Made by a program: the position numbers and the translations under genes. Of a stretch of 64,000 bases of DNA, positions 32,970 to 43,059 are shown piece by piece. Source of the stretch: Nibribacter ruber (GTDB lineage: Bacteria > Bacteroidota > Bacteroidia > Cytophagales > Hymenobacteraceae); the NCBI RefSeq assembly GCF_009913235.1, contig NZ_CP047897.1, forward strand, positions 620,001 to 684,000, given 5' to 3'. A model generated the notes under the pieces. The model searched no databases and was not told the DNA's origin. It worked only from the letters and a program-made list of their open reading frames with translations. Within the stretch, counting starts at the first letter, position 1, and every line of letters starts with the position of its first letter.

Positions 32970-33695
32970 TTGTCATCCTCCGCCCCTTTTTCTCCAGCGC
33001 ATACCACTTTATCTCTCTTCGGCGTAAAACCCGGTCATTGGCGGTGGGGCTTGGCGCAGATGGGCACCTCACAGCCTGCTTTAAGAAAAGTGAAAGGCCT
33101 TAACTTCTTTAAACTTCTGGGGAGTGGCCAAGGCCGAGGCTTCAGCCTGAAACCGAACTGGTACCGCTACGGTCTCATGGCCACTTGGGCCTCTCCTGCC
33201 GCCGCTCAGGATTTCTGGGAAGGCCACCCTTTATTGAAGGATTACAAAGAACACACGTTTGAACAGTATCATCTGGACTTAAAACCCTTGCAGGCCCATG
33301 GCCTCTGGAGCGGACGAAATCCTTTCACCACAGAAACCATTGCCTCGCCAGAGAATGCCCCCATTGCTGTTTTAACCCGCGCCTCCATCCGGCTCACCAA
33401 AGCCATAGATTTCTGGAAACATGTGCCCCAGGCCAGCGCTAGTTTAGACGATGCACAAGGCTTACTGGCTTCCATTGGCCTAGGCGAAGCACCTTTGGTT
33501 AGGCAAGCCACGTTCAGCTTATGGCAAAATGAATCAGACATGAAAGCCTACGCCTACAGAACAGCTTCGCATAGAGACGTCATCACCAGAACCAGAACCC
33601 GAGGCTGGTATTCTGAAGAAATGTTCGCCCGCTTCTCTCCCATCAAAAGCCAAGGCACCTGGAACGGCGTGGACCCTTTGTCGGGATTGCTTTAG
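32970..33695 (+). CDS. Spheroidene monooxygenase-like protein (CrtA family)
   Basis: A 241-aa protein of the CrtA-like (antibiotic-monooxygenase/ferredoxin-like fold) family. Conserved segments are LLGSGQGRGFSLKP, RYGLMATWASP and, near the C-terminus, FSLWQNESDMKAYAY followed by HRDVI and WYSEEMFARF. Family homology starts at TTLSLFGVKPGHWRW, so a start upstream of that is needed; the TTG at 32970 fits, while the only nearby ATG (33060) would cut the first strand. True CrtA oxidises carotenoids; here no carotenoid gene is adjacent, so the substrate is uncertain. The stop is one base from the next, convergent stop. Confidence 0.8.
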   Translation: MSSSAPFSPAHTTLSLFGVKPGHWRWGLAQMGTSQPALRKVKGLNFFKLLGSGQGRGFSLKPNWYRYGLMATWASPAAAQDFWEGHPLLKDYKEHTFEQYHLDLKPLQAHGLWSGRNPFTTETIASPENAPIAVLTRASIRLTKAIDFWKHVPQASASLDDAQGLLASIGLGEAPLVRQATFSLWQNESDMKAYAYRTASHRDVITRTRTRGWYSEEMFARFSPIKSQGTWNGVDPLSGLL

Positions 33696-33696
33696 G

Positions 33697-34191
33697 CTAA
33701 AGAATTTCAAAAACCAAGATAGCTGAGAAAATTAAAAGGCTGATTATAAATCCGTGAGTTTGGCCCTTTTCATTTTTTGTGAATAAGGCATAAATACATA
33801 GTGTGAAAAATAGAAACAGCCAGATAAAGTATGGCTTATAAACGCTGAATGATGGAGATGTCTTTACCGTAAGCTTAGTATCCCTATCCTTATAATGGAC
33901 ATCTTTAATGATTCCTAGCATTGGTGTTTGAAAGATTTTAACCTGTCCATCAATCCAGATTTTTGACATGTCACTGTCTTTTAGGAATATTTTCCTCTCA
34001 TTTACTACAATAGCTGTAACTAAACTCGAATTATAATCACTATAGCGTGGCTTTGAAGCAGTGATTCCATTTAAGTGTATTTCCTTTTCCTCTACTATTT
34101 TTTCTTTCAGAAAATAATCTACTGTACACAAAAGGATAGCAACTAACTCGAGTACCATGATTACTTTTCTCCAGCTTAAGTTTTTTAACAT
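33697..34191 (-). CDS. Hypothetical membrane protein, AT-rich
   Basis: A 164-aa protein with one N-terminal hydrophobic helix (about residues 10-24), an extracytoplasmic domain with beta-type sequence (about 30-115) and two C-terminal helices (about 118-137 and 147-163). I do not recognise a family. Its DNA is clearly more AT-rich than its neighbours. It is convergent with the CrtA-like gene with one base between stop codons. It may be acquired DNA, and its function is unknown. Confidence 0.6.
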   Translation of the reverse strand: MLKNLSWRKVIMVLELVAILLCTVDYFLKEKIVEEKEIHLNGITASKPRYSDYNSSLVTAIVVNERKIFLKDSDMSKIWIDGQVKIFQTPMLGIIKDVHYKDRDTKLTVKTSPSFSVYKPYFIWLFLFFTLCIYALFTKNEKGQTHGFIISLLIFSAILVFEIL

Positions 34192-34280
34192 TTTTAGCCT
34201 TCGTTTTGAGCCTACATGAGCATAAAGATATAAGTTAGATTGATGTTTAATAGGTTTAGCCCCTCTAACAGGAAATTCCT

Positions 34281-34288
34281 TACTTTTG
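34281..34288 (+). promoter_or_regulatory. -7 promoter box of leuS
   Basis: TACTTTTG, an exact TAnnTTTG, 66 bp upstream of the leuS ATG. A TTTAG at about 34255 could be a weak -33. It rules out a longer frame beginning at 34286. Confidence 0.55.
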
Positions 34289-34354
34289 CGCCTAGCCGCT
34301 TTTGGCGAAATAACCAGAACAAACCTGCCTTACCGGCAGAATACACATACGCCC

Positions 34355-37129
34355 ATGTCAGCAGAGTACGACTACAAAACCATTGAGCAGAAGTGGCAAC
34401 GCTTCTGGAGTGAGAACAAGACCTTCAAGACGGAGATTGACACCAGCAAACCGAAGTTTTACTCTTTGGACATGTTCCCATATCCCTCGGGCGCTGGTTT
34501 GCACGTAGGTCACCCGCTGGGCTACATCGCCTCTGACATTGTGAGCCGCTACAAGCGCTTGAAAGGTTTTAACGTGTTGCATCCAATGGGCTTCGACTCT
34601 TTTGGTCTTCCTGCTGAGCAGTATGCCATCCAGACGGGGCAACACCCGGCGGTAACTACCAAGCAGAACATTGAGCGCTACATTGAGCAGTTGAACAACC
34701 TGGGCTTCTCCTTTGATTGGGACCGCGAAGTGCGCACCTCTGATCCTAGCTACTACAAATGGACGCAGTGGATTTTCATGCAGTTGTTTAATAGCTGGTA
34801 CAACAATGACACCGACAAAGCCGAGCCGATTGAAACGCTTGTTGCTGTATTAGAAAAGCAGGGCAACATTCATGTGAATGCCGCCTGTGATGAAGACACG
34901 CCGCTTGTGACCGCTGATGCCTGGGCCAGGTTGAATGTGAAAGAACAGCAAGACCTGTTGTTAAAATACAGACTGACTTTCTTGTCCGAAGCTGTCGTGA
35001 ACTGGTGCCCTCAGTTAGGAACCGTTTTGGCCAATGACGAGGTGAAAGAAGGCGTATCTGAGCGCGGCGGCTACCCAGTGGAGCGCAAGCTCATGAAGCA
35101 ATGGATGATGCGCATCACGGCTTACGCTGAGCGTCTATTGCAAGGCCTAGACACCATTGACTGGCCAGAGCCGGTAAAGGAGATGCAACGCAACTGGATT
35201 GGCAAGTCAGTGGGCGCCGAACTGCGCTTTCAAGTAGCCGGCCATGAGCACAAGCACATTACCGTGTTCACAACCCGCATTGACACCATCTTCGGAGCAA
35301 GCTTTGTGGTTTTGGCGCCTGAGCATGAATTTGTATCTGAAATTACCTCTCCTGAGCAACGCGCCGAGGTAGAAGAGTACGTAGCCTGGGCCAAGAACCG
35401 CTCTGAGCGCGACCGCATGTCTGACGTTAAATCTGTGACGGGTACATTCACCGGAGCCTATGCCATCAACCCTATCTCTGGAGAGAAAATCCCGGTTTGG
35501 ATTGCGGATTACGTTTTGGCGGGTTATGGAACAGGTGCCGTAATGGCCGTACCAGGTCATGATACCCGTGACTATGCCTTCGCGAAGAAATTTAATTTGC
35601 CTATTCCGGAAGTTGTGGCTGGTGGTGACCTGAGCAAAGAAGCCTTCGCAGCCAAAGAAGGGAAAATCATCGACTCAGATTTCCTGAACGGCCTGGAAGT
35701 GAAAGACGCCATCAAAGCCGGTATTCAGCGCGCCGAGGAATTGGGCGTGGGCAAAGCCCGCATCAATTACCGCATGCGCGATGCAGTGTTTGGCCGTCAG
35801 CGGTATTGGGGTGAGCCCGTACCGGTATATTACAAAGACGGAATCCCTGCCCTGTTAGAAGAAAACGAACTGCCGCTGGTCTTACCAGAAGTGGACGCTT
35901 ACTTGCCCACTGAGACGGGTGAGCCGCCATTGGGCCGTGCACAAGACTGGAAATACCGTGGTGAGTTTGAGTATGAGTTGAGCACCATGCCAGGTTGGGC
36001 AGGTTCCAGCTGGTATTGGTACCGCTACATGGACGCTCAAAATGATACTGCCTTTGCGAGTAAAGAAGCTATTGATTACTGGCAGAACGTGGACTTATAT
36101 ATTGGTGGTTCGGAGCACGCTACGGGTCACCTACTCTACTCCCGCTTCTGGAACAAGTTCCTGTTTGACCTGGGCTTGGTAAACCAGGAAGAACCGTTCA
36201 AGAAGCTCATCAACCAAGGCATGATTCAGGGAAGGTCCAACTTTGTGTACCGCATCAAAGACACCAACACCTTTGTGTCTTACGGTTTGAAAGACCAGCA
36301 TGACGTAACTGCCCTGCACGTAGACGTGAACATAGTAGAGAATGATGTCTTGGATTTGGACAGGTTTAAAGCCTGGCGTCCTGACTTTGCTGAGGCCGAG
36401 TTCATCTTGGAGGACGGCAAATACAACGTGGGCGTCGAAATTGAAAAGATGTCTAAACGCTGGTACAACGTAGTTAACCCAGATGACCTTGTAGAAAAAT
36501 ACGGTGCTGACACGCTACGTATGTATGAGATGTTCCTTGGGCCATTGGAGCAGTTCAAGCCATGGAATACTAACGGCATGGATGGCGTTTATAAATTCCT
36601 TCGTCGCTTCTGGAAACTGTTCACCGATGAGCAAGGTAATTGGGCTGTGACGGAAGAAGAAGCTAATCCAGCCGAGTTGAAAGCATTGCACAAGACACTC
36701 AAAAAGGTTGAGGAAGACATTGAGCGCTTCTCCTTCGGGACCAGCGTGAGCCAGTTCATGATTTGCGTGAACGAACTGACGACTTTGAAAACGAAGAAAC
36801 GTGCTATTCTTGAGCCTTTAACCATTGCCCTGGCTCCTTACGCGCCGCACATCACCGAAGAACTTTGGAGCCGCCTGGGCCATAACCAGAGCATCACCTA
36901 CGCCACCTTCCCAGAATGGAAAGAAGAGTACCTGACAGAAAGCACTTTTGACTATCCTATCTCCGTGAATGGTAAAGTTAAATCGAAGATTACCTTCGAC
37001 TTGAAACTATCCAAAGAAGAGGTAGAAAAAGAAGTTTTGGCTTCTGAGCAAGTTCAGAAAATGCTGGAAGGCAAGCCTGTGAAAAAGGTGATTGTAGTGC
37101 CTGGCAAGATTGTAAACGTAGTGGTTTAG
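34355..37129 (+). CDS. leuS: Leucyl-tRNA synthetase
   Basis: A 924-aa class I synthetase charging tRNA(Leu). The HIGH-type motif is in [17 protein letters not shown], the KMSKS motif in [14 protein letters not shown]. The editing (CP1) domain occupies roughly residues 225-430, with [12 protein letters not shown] and the conserved [17 protein letters not shown] family-typical C-terminal domain follows the anticodon-binding helices. Start at ATG 34355 ([15 protein letters not shown]) is normal and lies downstream of the promoter box. P copy 18 begins at the first base after the stop codon. Confidence 0.97.
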   Translation: MSAEYDYKTIEQKWQRFWSENKTFKTEIDTSKPKFYSLDMFPYPSGAGLHVGHPLGYIASDIVSRYKRLKGFNVLHPMGFDSFGLPAEQYAIQTGQHPAVTTKQNIERYIEQLNNLGFSFDWDREVRTSDPSYYKWTQWIFMQLFNSWYNNDTDKAEPIETLVAVLEKQGNIHVNAACDEDTPLVTADAWARLNVKEQQDLLLKYRLTFLSEAVVNWCPQLGTVLANDEVKEGVSERGGYPVERKLMKQWMMRITAYAERLLQGLDTIDWPEPVKEMQRNWIGKSVGAELRFQVAGHEHKHITVFTTRIDTIFGASFVVLAPEHEFVSEITSPEQRAEVEEYVAWAKNRSERDRMSDVKSVTGTFTGAYAINPISGEKIPVWIADYVLAGYGTGAVMAVPGHDTRDYAFAKKFNLPIPEVVAGGDLSKEAFAAKEGKIIDSDFLNGLEVKDAIKAGIQRAEELGVGKARINYRMRDAVFGRQRYWGEPVPVYYKDGIPALLEENELPLVLPEVDAYLPTETGEPPLGRAQDWKYRGEFEYELSTMPGWAGSSWYWYRYMDAQNDTAFASKEAIDYWQNVDLYIGGSEHATGHLLYSRFWNKFLFDLGLVNQEEPFKKLINQGMIQGRSNFVYRIKDTNTFVSYGLKDQHDVTALHVDVNIVENDVLDLDRFKAWRPDFAEAEFILEDGKYNVGVEIEKMSKRWYNVVNPDDLVEKYGADTLRMYEMFLGPLEQFKPWNTNGMDGVYKFLRRFWKLFTDEQGNWAVTEEEANPAELKALHKTLKKVEEDIERFSFGTSVSQFMICVNELTTLKTKKRAILEPLTIALAPYAPHITEELWSRLGHNQSITYATFPEWKEEYLTESTFDYPISVNGKVKSKITFDLKLSKEEVEKEVLASEQVQKMLEGKPVKKVIVVPGKIVNVVV

Positions 37130-37167
37130 CGTTTTTGACCTGTTTTCAGGGAAATAGCCTAAAAACG
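37130..37167. repeat. Palindrome P, copy 18
   Basis: Starts immediately after the leuS TAG and shares its last base with the first base of the following terminator stem. Convergent gap. Confidence 0.85.
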
Positions 37168-37212
37168 ATAAAAGAAGAAGCTCGGCAGAAATGCCGAGCT
37201 TCTTCTTTTATC
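37167..37212. terminator. Long bidirectional terminator leuS/mmcQ
   Basis: A perfect 21-bp stem (GATAAAAGAAGAAGCTCGGC and complement) capped by a GAAA tetraloop, with A- and T-rich ends suited to termination from both sides. Confidence 0.88.
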
Positions 37213-37232
37213 ATAATACAGTTAAGTTTTAA

Positions 37233-37586
37233 TTAAAGCCCAAGTTCTTCTCTCGCCTTTTTAGGCAAGCCCTTTACCACCAACTCATATGAGTGGTCAA
37301 TCAATTCTGGTAACAGCCCCATGGGCAAGAAAGCCTCTGCCAGTATAGTGTTCCAGTGCTTTTTGTTCATGTGGTAGCCGGGTTGAATAGCTGGGTATTG
37401 ATCCCTAAGTTCAGCGGCGCGTTCAGGATCACATTTCAGGTTGACGCCTTCTGCGTAGTTGTTCAAACTGCACATGGCAAACATCTTTCCAGCCACTTTG
37501 TAGACCAATGTGTCTTCGCCGAAGGGCAGTGTTTCCTCTACCTGTGGTTTGCTTAGGCAGTAGTCTCTGAATTCCTCTATGTTCAT
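37233..37586 (-). CDS. MmcQ/YjbR family protein
   Basis: A 117-aa small protein of the MmcQ/YjbR family (CyaY-like fold, double-wing DNA-binding type). Family features are the start MNIEEFRDYCLSKPQVEE, FGEDTLVYKVAGKMFA, LKCDPERAAELR, and the conserved GYHMNKKHWNT. Start at ATG 37586 is the family start; a longer frame to 37643 would run into a terminator stem. Only 16 bp separate this ATG from that terminator, so its promoter must overlap the hairpin or the gene depends on read-through. Confidence 0.88.
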   Translation of the reverse strand: MNIEEFRDYCLSKPQVEETLPFGEDTLVYKVAGKMFAMCSLNNYAEGVNLKCDPERAAELRDQYPAIQPGYHMNKKHWNTILAEAFLPMGLLPELIDHSYELVVKGLPKKAREELGL

Positions 37587-37602
37587 GACCCAAGTAAAAC
37601 AA

Positions 37603-37638
37603 AAAAAGGCTACCCGACCAGTGTCGGGTAGCCTTTTT
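37603..37638 (-). terminator. Terminator of the DUF2167 gene
   Basis: Perfect stem AAAAAGGCTACCCGAC/GTCGGGTAGCCTTTTT with loop CAGT, directly upstream of mmcQ. Confidence 0.88.
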
Positions 37639-37655
37639 AGCAAAAAGAAAAAAGC

Positions 37656-38585
37656 TTACTTAGCGGCCAACTCTTCTTTTTCTTCCTCTTCTTCTACCAC
37701 CGCCTCGGTGATTACTTCCTGGGAGGAGCTACGGCCACCAAAGAACTTTTTGATACCGGTGAACAGGGCCACAATAGCCACCATGATTACTTTCCAGAAT
37801 TTTAACAGCAACGCGAAGAAGCCTGCTTTGGCCAACACCTTGCCTGCAATCAAGCCACCAATGCCGTAGGCCGCCACATCATCAAGATCTGGGTTGAAAT
37901 CAGCATAGCGGCTGCCTTCAATGAATTCCACACTTGCCAGAATGCCAGGGATGTCCTTTTGGATGCCGGCTACCATGTCCATGTCGCCGATGGCATTCAA
38001 GGTAAGATAGCCATTGCGACCCAAAATCCTGATGTTGTAGTTGAGAGTATTAAGCGTTGCATCACCAAATTTCAATTCCTTGGCCCAATGCAGCTTGTGC
38101 GTAGCTTCGTCATAGAAGGGCGGTACTGCCCAGCCAACCAATTCAATTGGCTCATAGTTGTTTTCTGCGCGGACTTTATTTTCCTCAATGGTTTGTTCCT
38201 GCATTTCCTTAAGGAGGTCATCATAATTGATGTCTTTGGCATCGTCATCCTTGATGTGGCCTTCTTCGTCATAAGAAATGTCAATGGCCCACGTAGTGGC
38301 CGTAGCCGGACCAGAATTTTCTGGGAACAGCATGCCTAAGGACATGTGACCCGGAGGGTTTCCCCATAGGTTGGTCAAGACGTCTTCACTCTGCTTGCCG
38401 TCAAGGTATTTATATCCTTTGGGCACCGAGATTTTAGCAAGGCCGTTTTGGAGCGTAATCACCCCAGTTTGGTAGGTGTAGGAAGCATTAACGCTGTCAC
38501 GCCAGACTTTAAGGGAATCAACTTCTGCCGACGCGCACAGGGGCAGGCAAAACAAAAGCACTAATAGTGGGTAGAGTTTTCTCAT
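37656..38585 (-). CDS. DUF2167 domain membrane protein
   Basis: A 309-aa protein with a signal peptide (YPLLVLLFCLPLCASA), an extracytoplasmic DUF2167 domain (GLAKISVPKGYKYLDG, WGNPPGHMSLGMLFP, GWAVPPFYDEATHKLHWAKEL), and a membrane anchor near residues 255-285 (LLLKFWKVIMVAIVALFTG), with an acidic Glu-rich tail (VVEEEEEKEEL). DUF2167 proteins are widespread membrane proteins of unknown function. Terminators on both sides make it a single-gene unit. Confidence 0.9.
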   Translation of the reverse strand: MRKLYPLLVLLFCLPLCASAEVDSLKVWRDSVNASYTYQTGVITLQNGLAKISVPKGYKYLDGKQSEDVLTNLWGNPPGHMSLGMLFPENSGPATATTWAIDISYDEEGHIKDDDAKDINYDDLLKEMQEQTIEENKVRAENNYEPIELVGWAVPPFYDEATHKLHWAKELKFGDATLNTLNYNIRILGRNGYLTLNAIGDMDMVAGIQKDIPGILASVEFIEGSRYADFNPDLDDVAAYGIGGLIAGKVLAKAGFFALLLKFWKVIMVAIVALFTGIKKFFGGRSSSQEVITEAVVEEEEEKEELAAK

Positions 38586-38670
38586 GGAAAAAGGTTTAGA
38601 TTCTGTAGAATGGATGAATAAACGATGTTAATAGCCCCAGCCTTTAAAAAGTTAGCGGGAGGGCAAAAAA

Positions 38671-38695
38671 AAATCCGGCTTTTTTAGCCGGATTT
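38671..38695 (-). terminator. Terminator of the small membrane protein gene
   Basis: Stem AAATCCGGCT/AGCCGGATTT with a TTTTT loop, 30 bp beyond the stop at 38725, with a T-run on the minus strand. Confidence 0.85.
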
Positions 38696-38724
38696 AACAT
38701 CATAGGTCCTTGCCTGCGAATAAG

Positions 38725-38895
38725 TTATCTAGTCATGAGCTTAAAGACCAGATACATCAGCCCAAACAGGAACATGAGCATGGACACCTTGTTAATGGTG
38801 TGCATGGTGCGGAGGTTGAAATTAGATTTACGGTTGGGATCCTTCTTCCGGAAGAAATAGGTTGCCACCTCAGAGAAATCAAAAAGGCCTTTCAT
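38725..38895 (-). CDS. Small membrane protein (DUF6728-like), 56 aa
   Basis: Found by reading the minus strand: ATG at 38895, TAA at 38725, 56 residues. The N-terminal part is FSEVATYFFRKKDPNRKSNF, then a basic patch, then one membrane helix (VSMLMFLFGLMYLVFKLM). The DPNRxxNFNLRxMHxINK pattern matches a small conserved Bacteroidota family that I recall as DUF6728, though the family number should be checked. It has its own terminator and sits downstream of the frameshifted acyltransferase. Confidence 0.75.
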   Translation of the reverse strand: MKGLFDFSEVATYFFRKKDPNRKSNFNLRTMHTINKVSMLMFLFGLMYLVFKLMTR

Positions 38896-38928
38896 ATATG
38901 CAATCAGTAAGAATAGGTGAATACTGTA

Positions 38929-39985
38929 TTAGGTAAAAAGCTTTCCAAACTTGAATTTAGACAGGAGGTAAATGAATACCCCTGATAGCAGAAAACAACT
39001 TAGAGCAGTAACAACAATCCCAAGATAAGGGTTTATAAATGTATACGTTATCCCTACCTGGTGCAGAACAGAATCCCTGAAGATTAAATGGCTTAAGTAA
39101 ATGCCAAACGTGGAATAGCTTAGGTCCTTCAGTAAACGTCTGCTCCGCTCTTTTTTCACCTGTAAGGTGCTGAAAAGAAGAAAGATTCCCACAGATTTAA
39201 CTTGAATGGTGGGCGAAACAATGCTGTAGTAAAAATCCTGGAGCTGGCCCGTGTGGTTTGAATGGCTGTAGCCGAAAGCAAACGTTGCTGTAATTCCCGC
39301 AGCTGTCAATGCCATCCCCAGGTTTTTACACTTTTTGGCAGGTAGGTAAGTTCTGGTGAGCATGAACCCCAAAAGCATTAACAGGAAGCCTGCCAGGTAA
39401 TTCCTCGCTTCTATGATCCAAACGGTTTCCTGGTCTATCAAACTTACCATCAACAAAGTCTGCCCTGTCAACCAACAAAACAACACATTTTGATAGGTGC
39501 TTTTGGTAATAGCCTTTCCTGTAAACGCTAAGACCACATATAACACCAGAATGACCTTAACAAACCATAAATGCATTTCCATGCCCTGCCAAATGTTAAC
39601 CGCCAATTCCAAAACGGAAACGTTAAACAGTCTTTGGTTTAGGTAAGCATACAGCAGGGACCAGATTATAAAAGCCGGAAATATCCTGAGAACCCTTTTT
39701 TTTAGGAAAGCAAAAGGGTTTTCTACTCGGGGAATCAGCAAGGCGCCAGACAAAAGCAGGAACAAGGCCAGCCCAGACCGAAACACCGATTCCAAGCCAT
39801 GGCTGTATAACCAGAGCGACTCCGGTAACTTTCCCAAAATTGTAGGTAACCGGAGCGCAGGTATGCACCAGCACCACAGAAAAAGCCGCAAACAACCGCA
39901 ACGTATCCATCCAGGAAGTGTCTCTGAGTAGAACGGTTGGGGCTTTGGAGGGTAACGGAGAAGTAAAAGATGCGCGAAGATTCAA
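38929..39985 (-). pseudogene. Acyltransferase 3 family protein, frameshifted
   Basis: Two overlapping frames together make one acyltransferase-3 (OafA/WecH-type) membrane protein. The first frame (TTG at 39985) holds the family start SWMDTLRLFAAFSVVLVHTCAPVTYNFGK. The second frame supplies the rest, from LPESLWLYSHGLE through LALFLLLSGALLIPR, about ten membrane helices and the end KFGKLFT at 38929. The switch maps to about 39828-39838, where one extra base in GGGAAAG breaks the frame. Such enzymes acylate surface sugars. This is either a sequencing error or a real inactivation. The TTG lies 3 bp after the ispG stop. Confidence 0.8.
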
Positions 39986-39988
39986 AGC

Positions 39989-42001
39989 CTAATGCGCAGC
40001 TGTTTCCAGAGGCTCAATCCAGTTACCGTCTTCTCTGATCAACTCGATCAACTCATCTACGGCTCGCTCCTCCGGTACGGATTTCTTAATCACCTGCTGC
40101 CCACGGTACAACGCAATCTTTCCTTTGCCCACGCCAACATAGCCATAATCGGCATCGGCCATTTCACCGGGGCCATTCACAATGCAACCCATGATGCCAA
40201 TCTTTACGCCTTTCAAATGGTCAGTGCGCTTTCTGATCATAGCGGTGGTTTCCTGCAGGTCAAACAAGGTACGGCCACAGCTAGGACAGCTGATATATTC
40301 TGTCTTGCTCATGCGCGTACGGGCGGCCTGCAAAATCCCGAAGGCAAGTTTGTTTAACCCGTCCAGGGTATAGCCCCACTCCTCTTTGCTGCGGTAGCTA
40401 AGGTCTTGGGTGCTGAGCATGACACCATCTCCCATGCCGTCAATTAATAGCCCCCCAATGTCAGTGGCCGCATACAGCTGAACTTGCTCATCGGTGAGGT
40501 CTTCATAGGAGCGTTTAATGATGACTGGCACAGGTTGCTCTTGATTCATGAGCCGAATAAAGGCCTTGCGCTGCTCGGGCATGGCTGCCTCGTTCTCGGT
40601 TTCCAAGAGCAGTACTACATCTGGCCGGTTGTGAAGCGCATCAATGAAGTCTTGCGTCAGCTGGCCAAGCGATACTTGCACCACGTTTAATTGCGGGTGC
40701 CAGGTATCTGCGGTTTCAAATTGGGTGGCCGTGTACAAGGGGAACCGGTCTTCTCTTTGTTCAGCCTCCAACCAGGCCGTGTAGTCTACTATTTCCTTTA
40801 AGCCATTGGGCAACATGAAAGAAATGGGCGCACTGCCTGTGTACACGTAGTCGGCGCCCTGGTCTGTCATGTGGAATTTATCCAACGAGGCTGAATAGAG
40901 GTGACCAACAGGTCTTAAATCTTCGTAGGTAATTTCTTCCAGACGGCTAAGATCAGCAATTACTCTGGGTACGTTGTGCCCACCCATGTTCAGCACCTCC
41001 CGGGTTTCACGGCGGTGGTACTGGAAAGGGTTGTAGGGTACTTGGCACACAGGTTTGATGGGCGTATGACTGGCGCGAGTGGCATAGCGGTCAATGAGCA
41101 TCTTGGCCACGGGGGCTTCCAACTCAGGGGCCTCGGTCAAGGAAACCCGAACGGTGTCCCCTAAGCCATCTTCTAGCAGCGTGCCAATGCCCACGGCAGA
41201 CTTTACTCTTCCGTCTTCACCTTCACCGGCCTCGGTTACGCCCAAGTGCAAAGGATAGGGCTGTAAACCTTCCTCTTCCAGTTTCTGCACCAACAAACGG
41301 TAGGCCTGCACCATGACCTGCGTATTACTGGCTTTCATGGACAGCACCACGTCATAATAGTTCAGGTCTTCACAGATGCGTAAAAACTCCAAGGCGCTCT
41401 CCACCATACCCAGGGGCGTATCTCCATAGCGGCTCAGGATGCGGTCAGACAAAGAACCGTGGTTGGTGCCAATGCGCATGGCCGTGCCATACTCCTTGCA
41501 GATGTTCACCAAAGGTGTGAATCTACTGCGGATGCGGTCCAATTCTGCCTGGTAAGTGTCGTCTGTGTACTCTATAACCTGGAATTTCTTTTTATCGGCG
41601 TAATTACCGGGGTTCACGCGCACCTTTTCCACCAACCGCGCGGCCAATTCTGCCGCATTGGGCGTGAAATGGATGTCTGCGATCAACGGAACCGAATATC
41701 CCCGGGCTCTCAGTTCTTGCTTGATGACGCCCAGGTTCTCGGCTTCTGTCACACTTGGGGCAGTTATGCGCACATACTCACAACCGGCTTCTACCATTCT
41801 AATCACCTGCTCTACAGAACCCAGCGTGTCCATGGTGTCTACCGTGGTCATGCTCTGCACGCGAATAGGATTGTTCCCGCCCATGGCCAGGTCCCCAATA
41901 CGCACCTCGCGGGTAAGACGGCGGGTATAATCTGTTAAGCTTGGGCAGTAGATGCCCCCTAAAGGAGATGCAGTTGTGTTCATGTGACAGGTGGTGTCCA
42001 T
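39989..42001 (-). CDS. ispG: 4-hydroxy-3-methylbut-2-enyl-diphosphate synthase
   Basis: A 670-aa cytosolic [4Fe-4S] enzyme of the MEP isoprenoid pathway. The TIM barrel starts with IGDLAMGGNNPIRVQSMTTVDT; cluster-binding cysteines are in CPSCGRTLFDL and GCIVNGPGEMADADYGYVG near the C-terminus. It is much longer than the E. coli enzyme because of the large central domain (about residues 290-560) found in Bacteroidota, Chlamydiae and plants. Two starts are possible, ATG 42001 or ATG 41983 (MNTTASPLGGIYCPS). The frameshifted acyltransferase follows within 3 bp. Confidence 0.95.
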   Translation of the reverse strand: MDTTCHMNTTASPLGGIYCPSLTDYTRRLTREVRIGDLAMGGNNPIRVQSMTTVDTMDTLGSVEQVIRMVEAGCEYVRITAPSVTEAENLGVIKQELRARGYSVPLIADIHFTPNAAELAARLVEKVRVNPGNYADKKKFQVIEYTDDTYQAELDRIRSRFTPLVNICKEYGTAMRIGTNHGSLSDRILSRYGDTPLGMVESALEFLRICEDLNYYDVVLSMKASNTQVMVQAYRLLVQKLEEEGLQPYPLHLGVTEAGEGEDGRVKSAVGIGTLLEDGLGDTVRVSLTEAPELEAPVAKMLIDRYATRASHTPIKPVCQVPYNPFQYHRRETREVLNMGGHNVPRVIADLSRLEEITYEDLRPVGHLYSASLDKFHMTDQGADYVYTGSAPISFMLPNGLKEIVDYTAWLEAEQREDRFPLYTATQFETADTWHPQLNVVQVSLGQLTQDFIDALHNRPDVVLLLETENEAAMPEQRKAFIRLMNQEQPVPVIIKRSYEDLTDEQVQLYAATDIGGLLIDGMGDGVMLSTQDLSYRSKEEWGYTLDGLNKLAFGILQAARTRMSKTEYISCPSCGRTLFDLQETTAMIRKRTDHLKGVKIGIMGCIVNGPGEMADADYGYVGVGKGKIALYRGQQVIKKSVPEERAVDELIELIREDGNWIEPLETAAH

Positions 42002-42079
42002 ACTCAGTTAAAACGCTGCAACGTGGTCCGTTCGCGTACAATTTGTAAAAATAACATCAATTTCTGAGACAGCAGCCAA

Positions 42080-42442
42080 TTATGACAGATCCAAGGGGTT
42101 TACCTTCCCGGGACTGGTAGGATTCTGCTCATCTTTCAAGCTTTTTAGCTGTTGTCCAATGCGTTTTTGGACTTCTTCGTCCTGCAGGGCGGTCTTCTGG
42201 TCCAGCTGGAATAGGTCCAAGGGATACTTTTTCGCCTTTTCATGGAGCTGGTAAATGTAGGTGTCTATCTTGTTAGAGGCCATGGGCACAAAGTCATTTA
42301 TTTCCTCCTCCAACTCTTCCAAAAGCCCTTCCTTCAGGCTTTCGGCCCGCCGAATTTCTTCCTGTATGTACAGCGCGGGGTTGGCTCCGTTTCTAATTTC
42401 CTGGGACAGGCGGCGTTCAAATTCATCAAGTTCTAGGTCCAT
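42080..42442 (-). CDS. Hypothetical acidic helical protein
   Basis: A 120-aa soluble, highly charged protein predicted to be mostly helical (ELDEFERRLSQEIRNGANP; EEIRRAESLKEGLLEELEEE), with coiled-coil potential between residues 25 and 105 and a Pro-rich end. No signal peptide or known motif is seen. It lies 78 bp upstream of ispG in the same direction and is divergent from the next gene across about 120 bp. I do not recognise the family. Confidence 0.6.
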   Translation of the reverse strand: MDLELDEFERRLSQEIRNGANPALYIQEEIRRAESLKEGLLEELEEEINDFVPMASNKIDTYIYQLHEKAKKYPLDLFQLDQKTALQDEEVQKRIGQQLKSLKDEQNPTSPGKVNPLDLS

Positions 42443-42565
42443 AGTTCACATCAAGCTATTTACATCCTTGAATACGAAACCCTGACTCCCTTGGATGGCG
42501 GAAGCTAAAACACCAACAATCCTTTATGCAAACGCGTATATATAGAACTTCTATCCTATCTTGTT

Positions 42566-43048
42566 ATGTCACTGCCTTTTTTAAAAAAGAGCCATGCGCA
42601 CGCTGCGCGTTTGCTACACACCGCCGGACTTACCATCAGCCAGATCCCGCATGCCATTCAGGTGGTCAGAGATACCGTAGAAACGTGGGTCACTAGAGAA
42701 GTGGCCAACGGGCATGCCACCGAAACCCTGCAGGTCTTAAAAGGCCAGGTGCAGGAGAAAGGACCCCGCATCTTGTTTGAACAGCTTAGAGAATTGGTGC
42801 TTGTGCGTTTAATGATTCACCTGGGCCTTAAGAGTGCTCTGGCCAGTTCTGTGGCGGCGCTGTTACTTCCCTTTATCCTGATGCGTGTCCTGGATTCCCT
42901 CAGAAGCCATCCTGAAGTAGCCAACTGGTGGGGCAACCAATCCTGGAAAGAGCACCTGCCAACGGTGGAAGACTTAAAAGCCAAACTGGATGCTGTCACA
43001 CAAGCAATCACTGGCAAAAACACCAAAGACGATTTAATAGTGTCTTAG
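42566..43048 (+). CDS. Hypothetical protein with one membrane segment
   Basis: A 160-aa protein with an amphipathic N-terminal half and a hydrophobic segment near residues 85-110 (LVLVRLMIHLGLKSALASSV, then AALLLPFILMRVLDSL), ending in a short polar tail. I do not recognise the family. ATG at 42566 follows an AT-rich leader. Its stop is 11 bp from P copy 19, and a strong terminator follows. Confidence 0.6.
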   Translation: MSLPFLKKSHAHAARLLHTAGLTISQIPHAIQVVRDTVETWVTREVANGHATETLQVLKGQVQEKGPRILFEQLRELVLVRLMIHLGLKSALASSVAALLLPFILMRVLDSLRSHPEVANWWGNQSWKEHLPTVEDLKAKLDAVTQAITGKNTKDDLIVS

Positions 43049-43059
43049 TCAAATTTATT

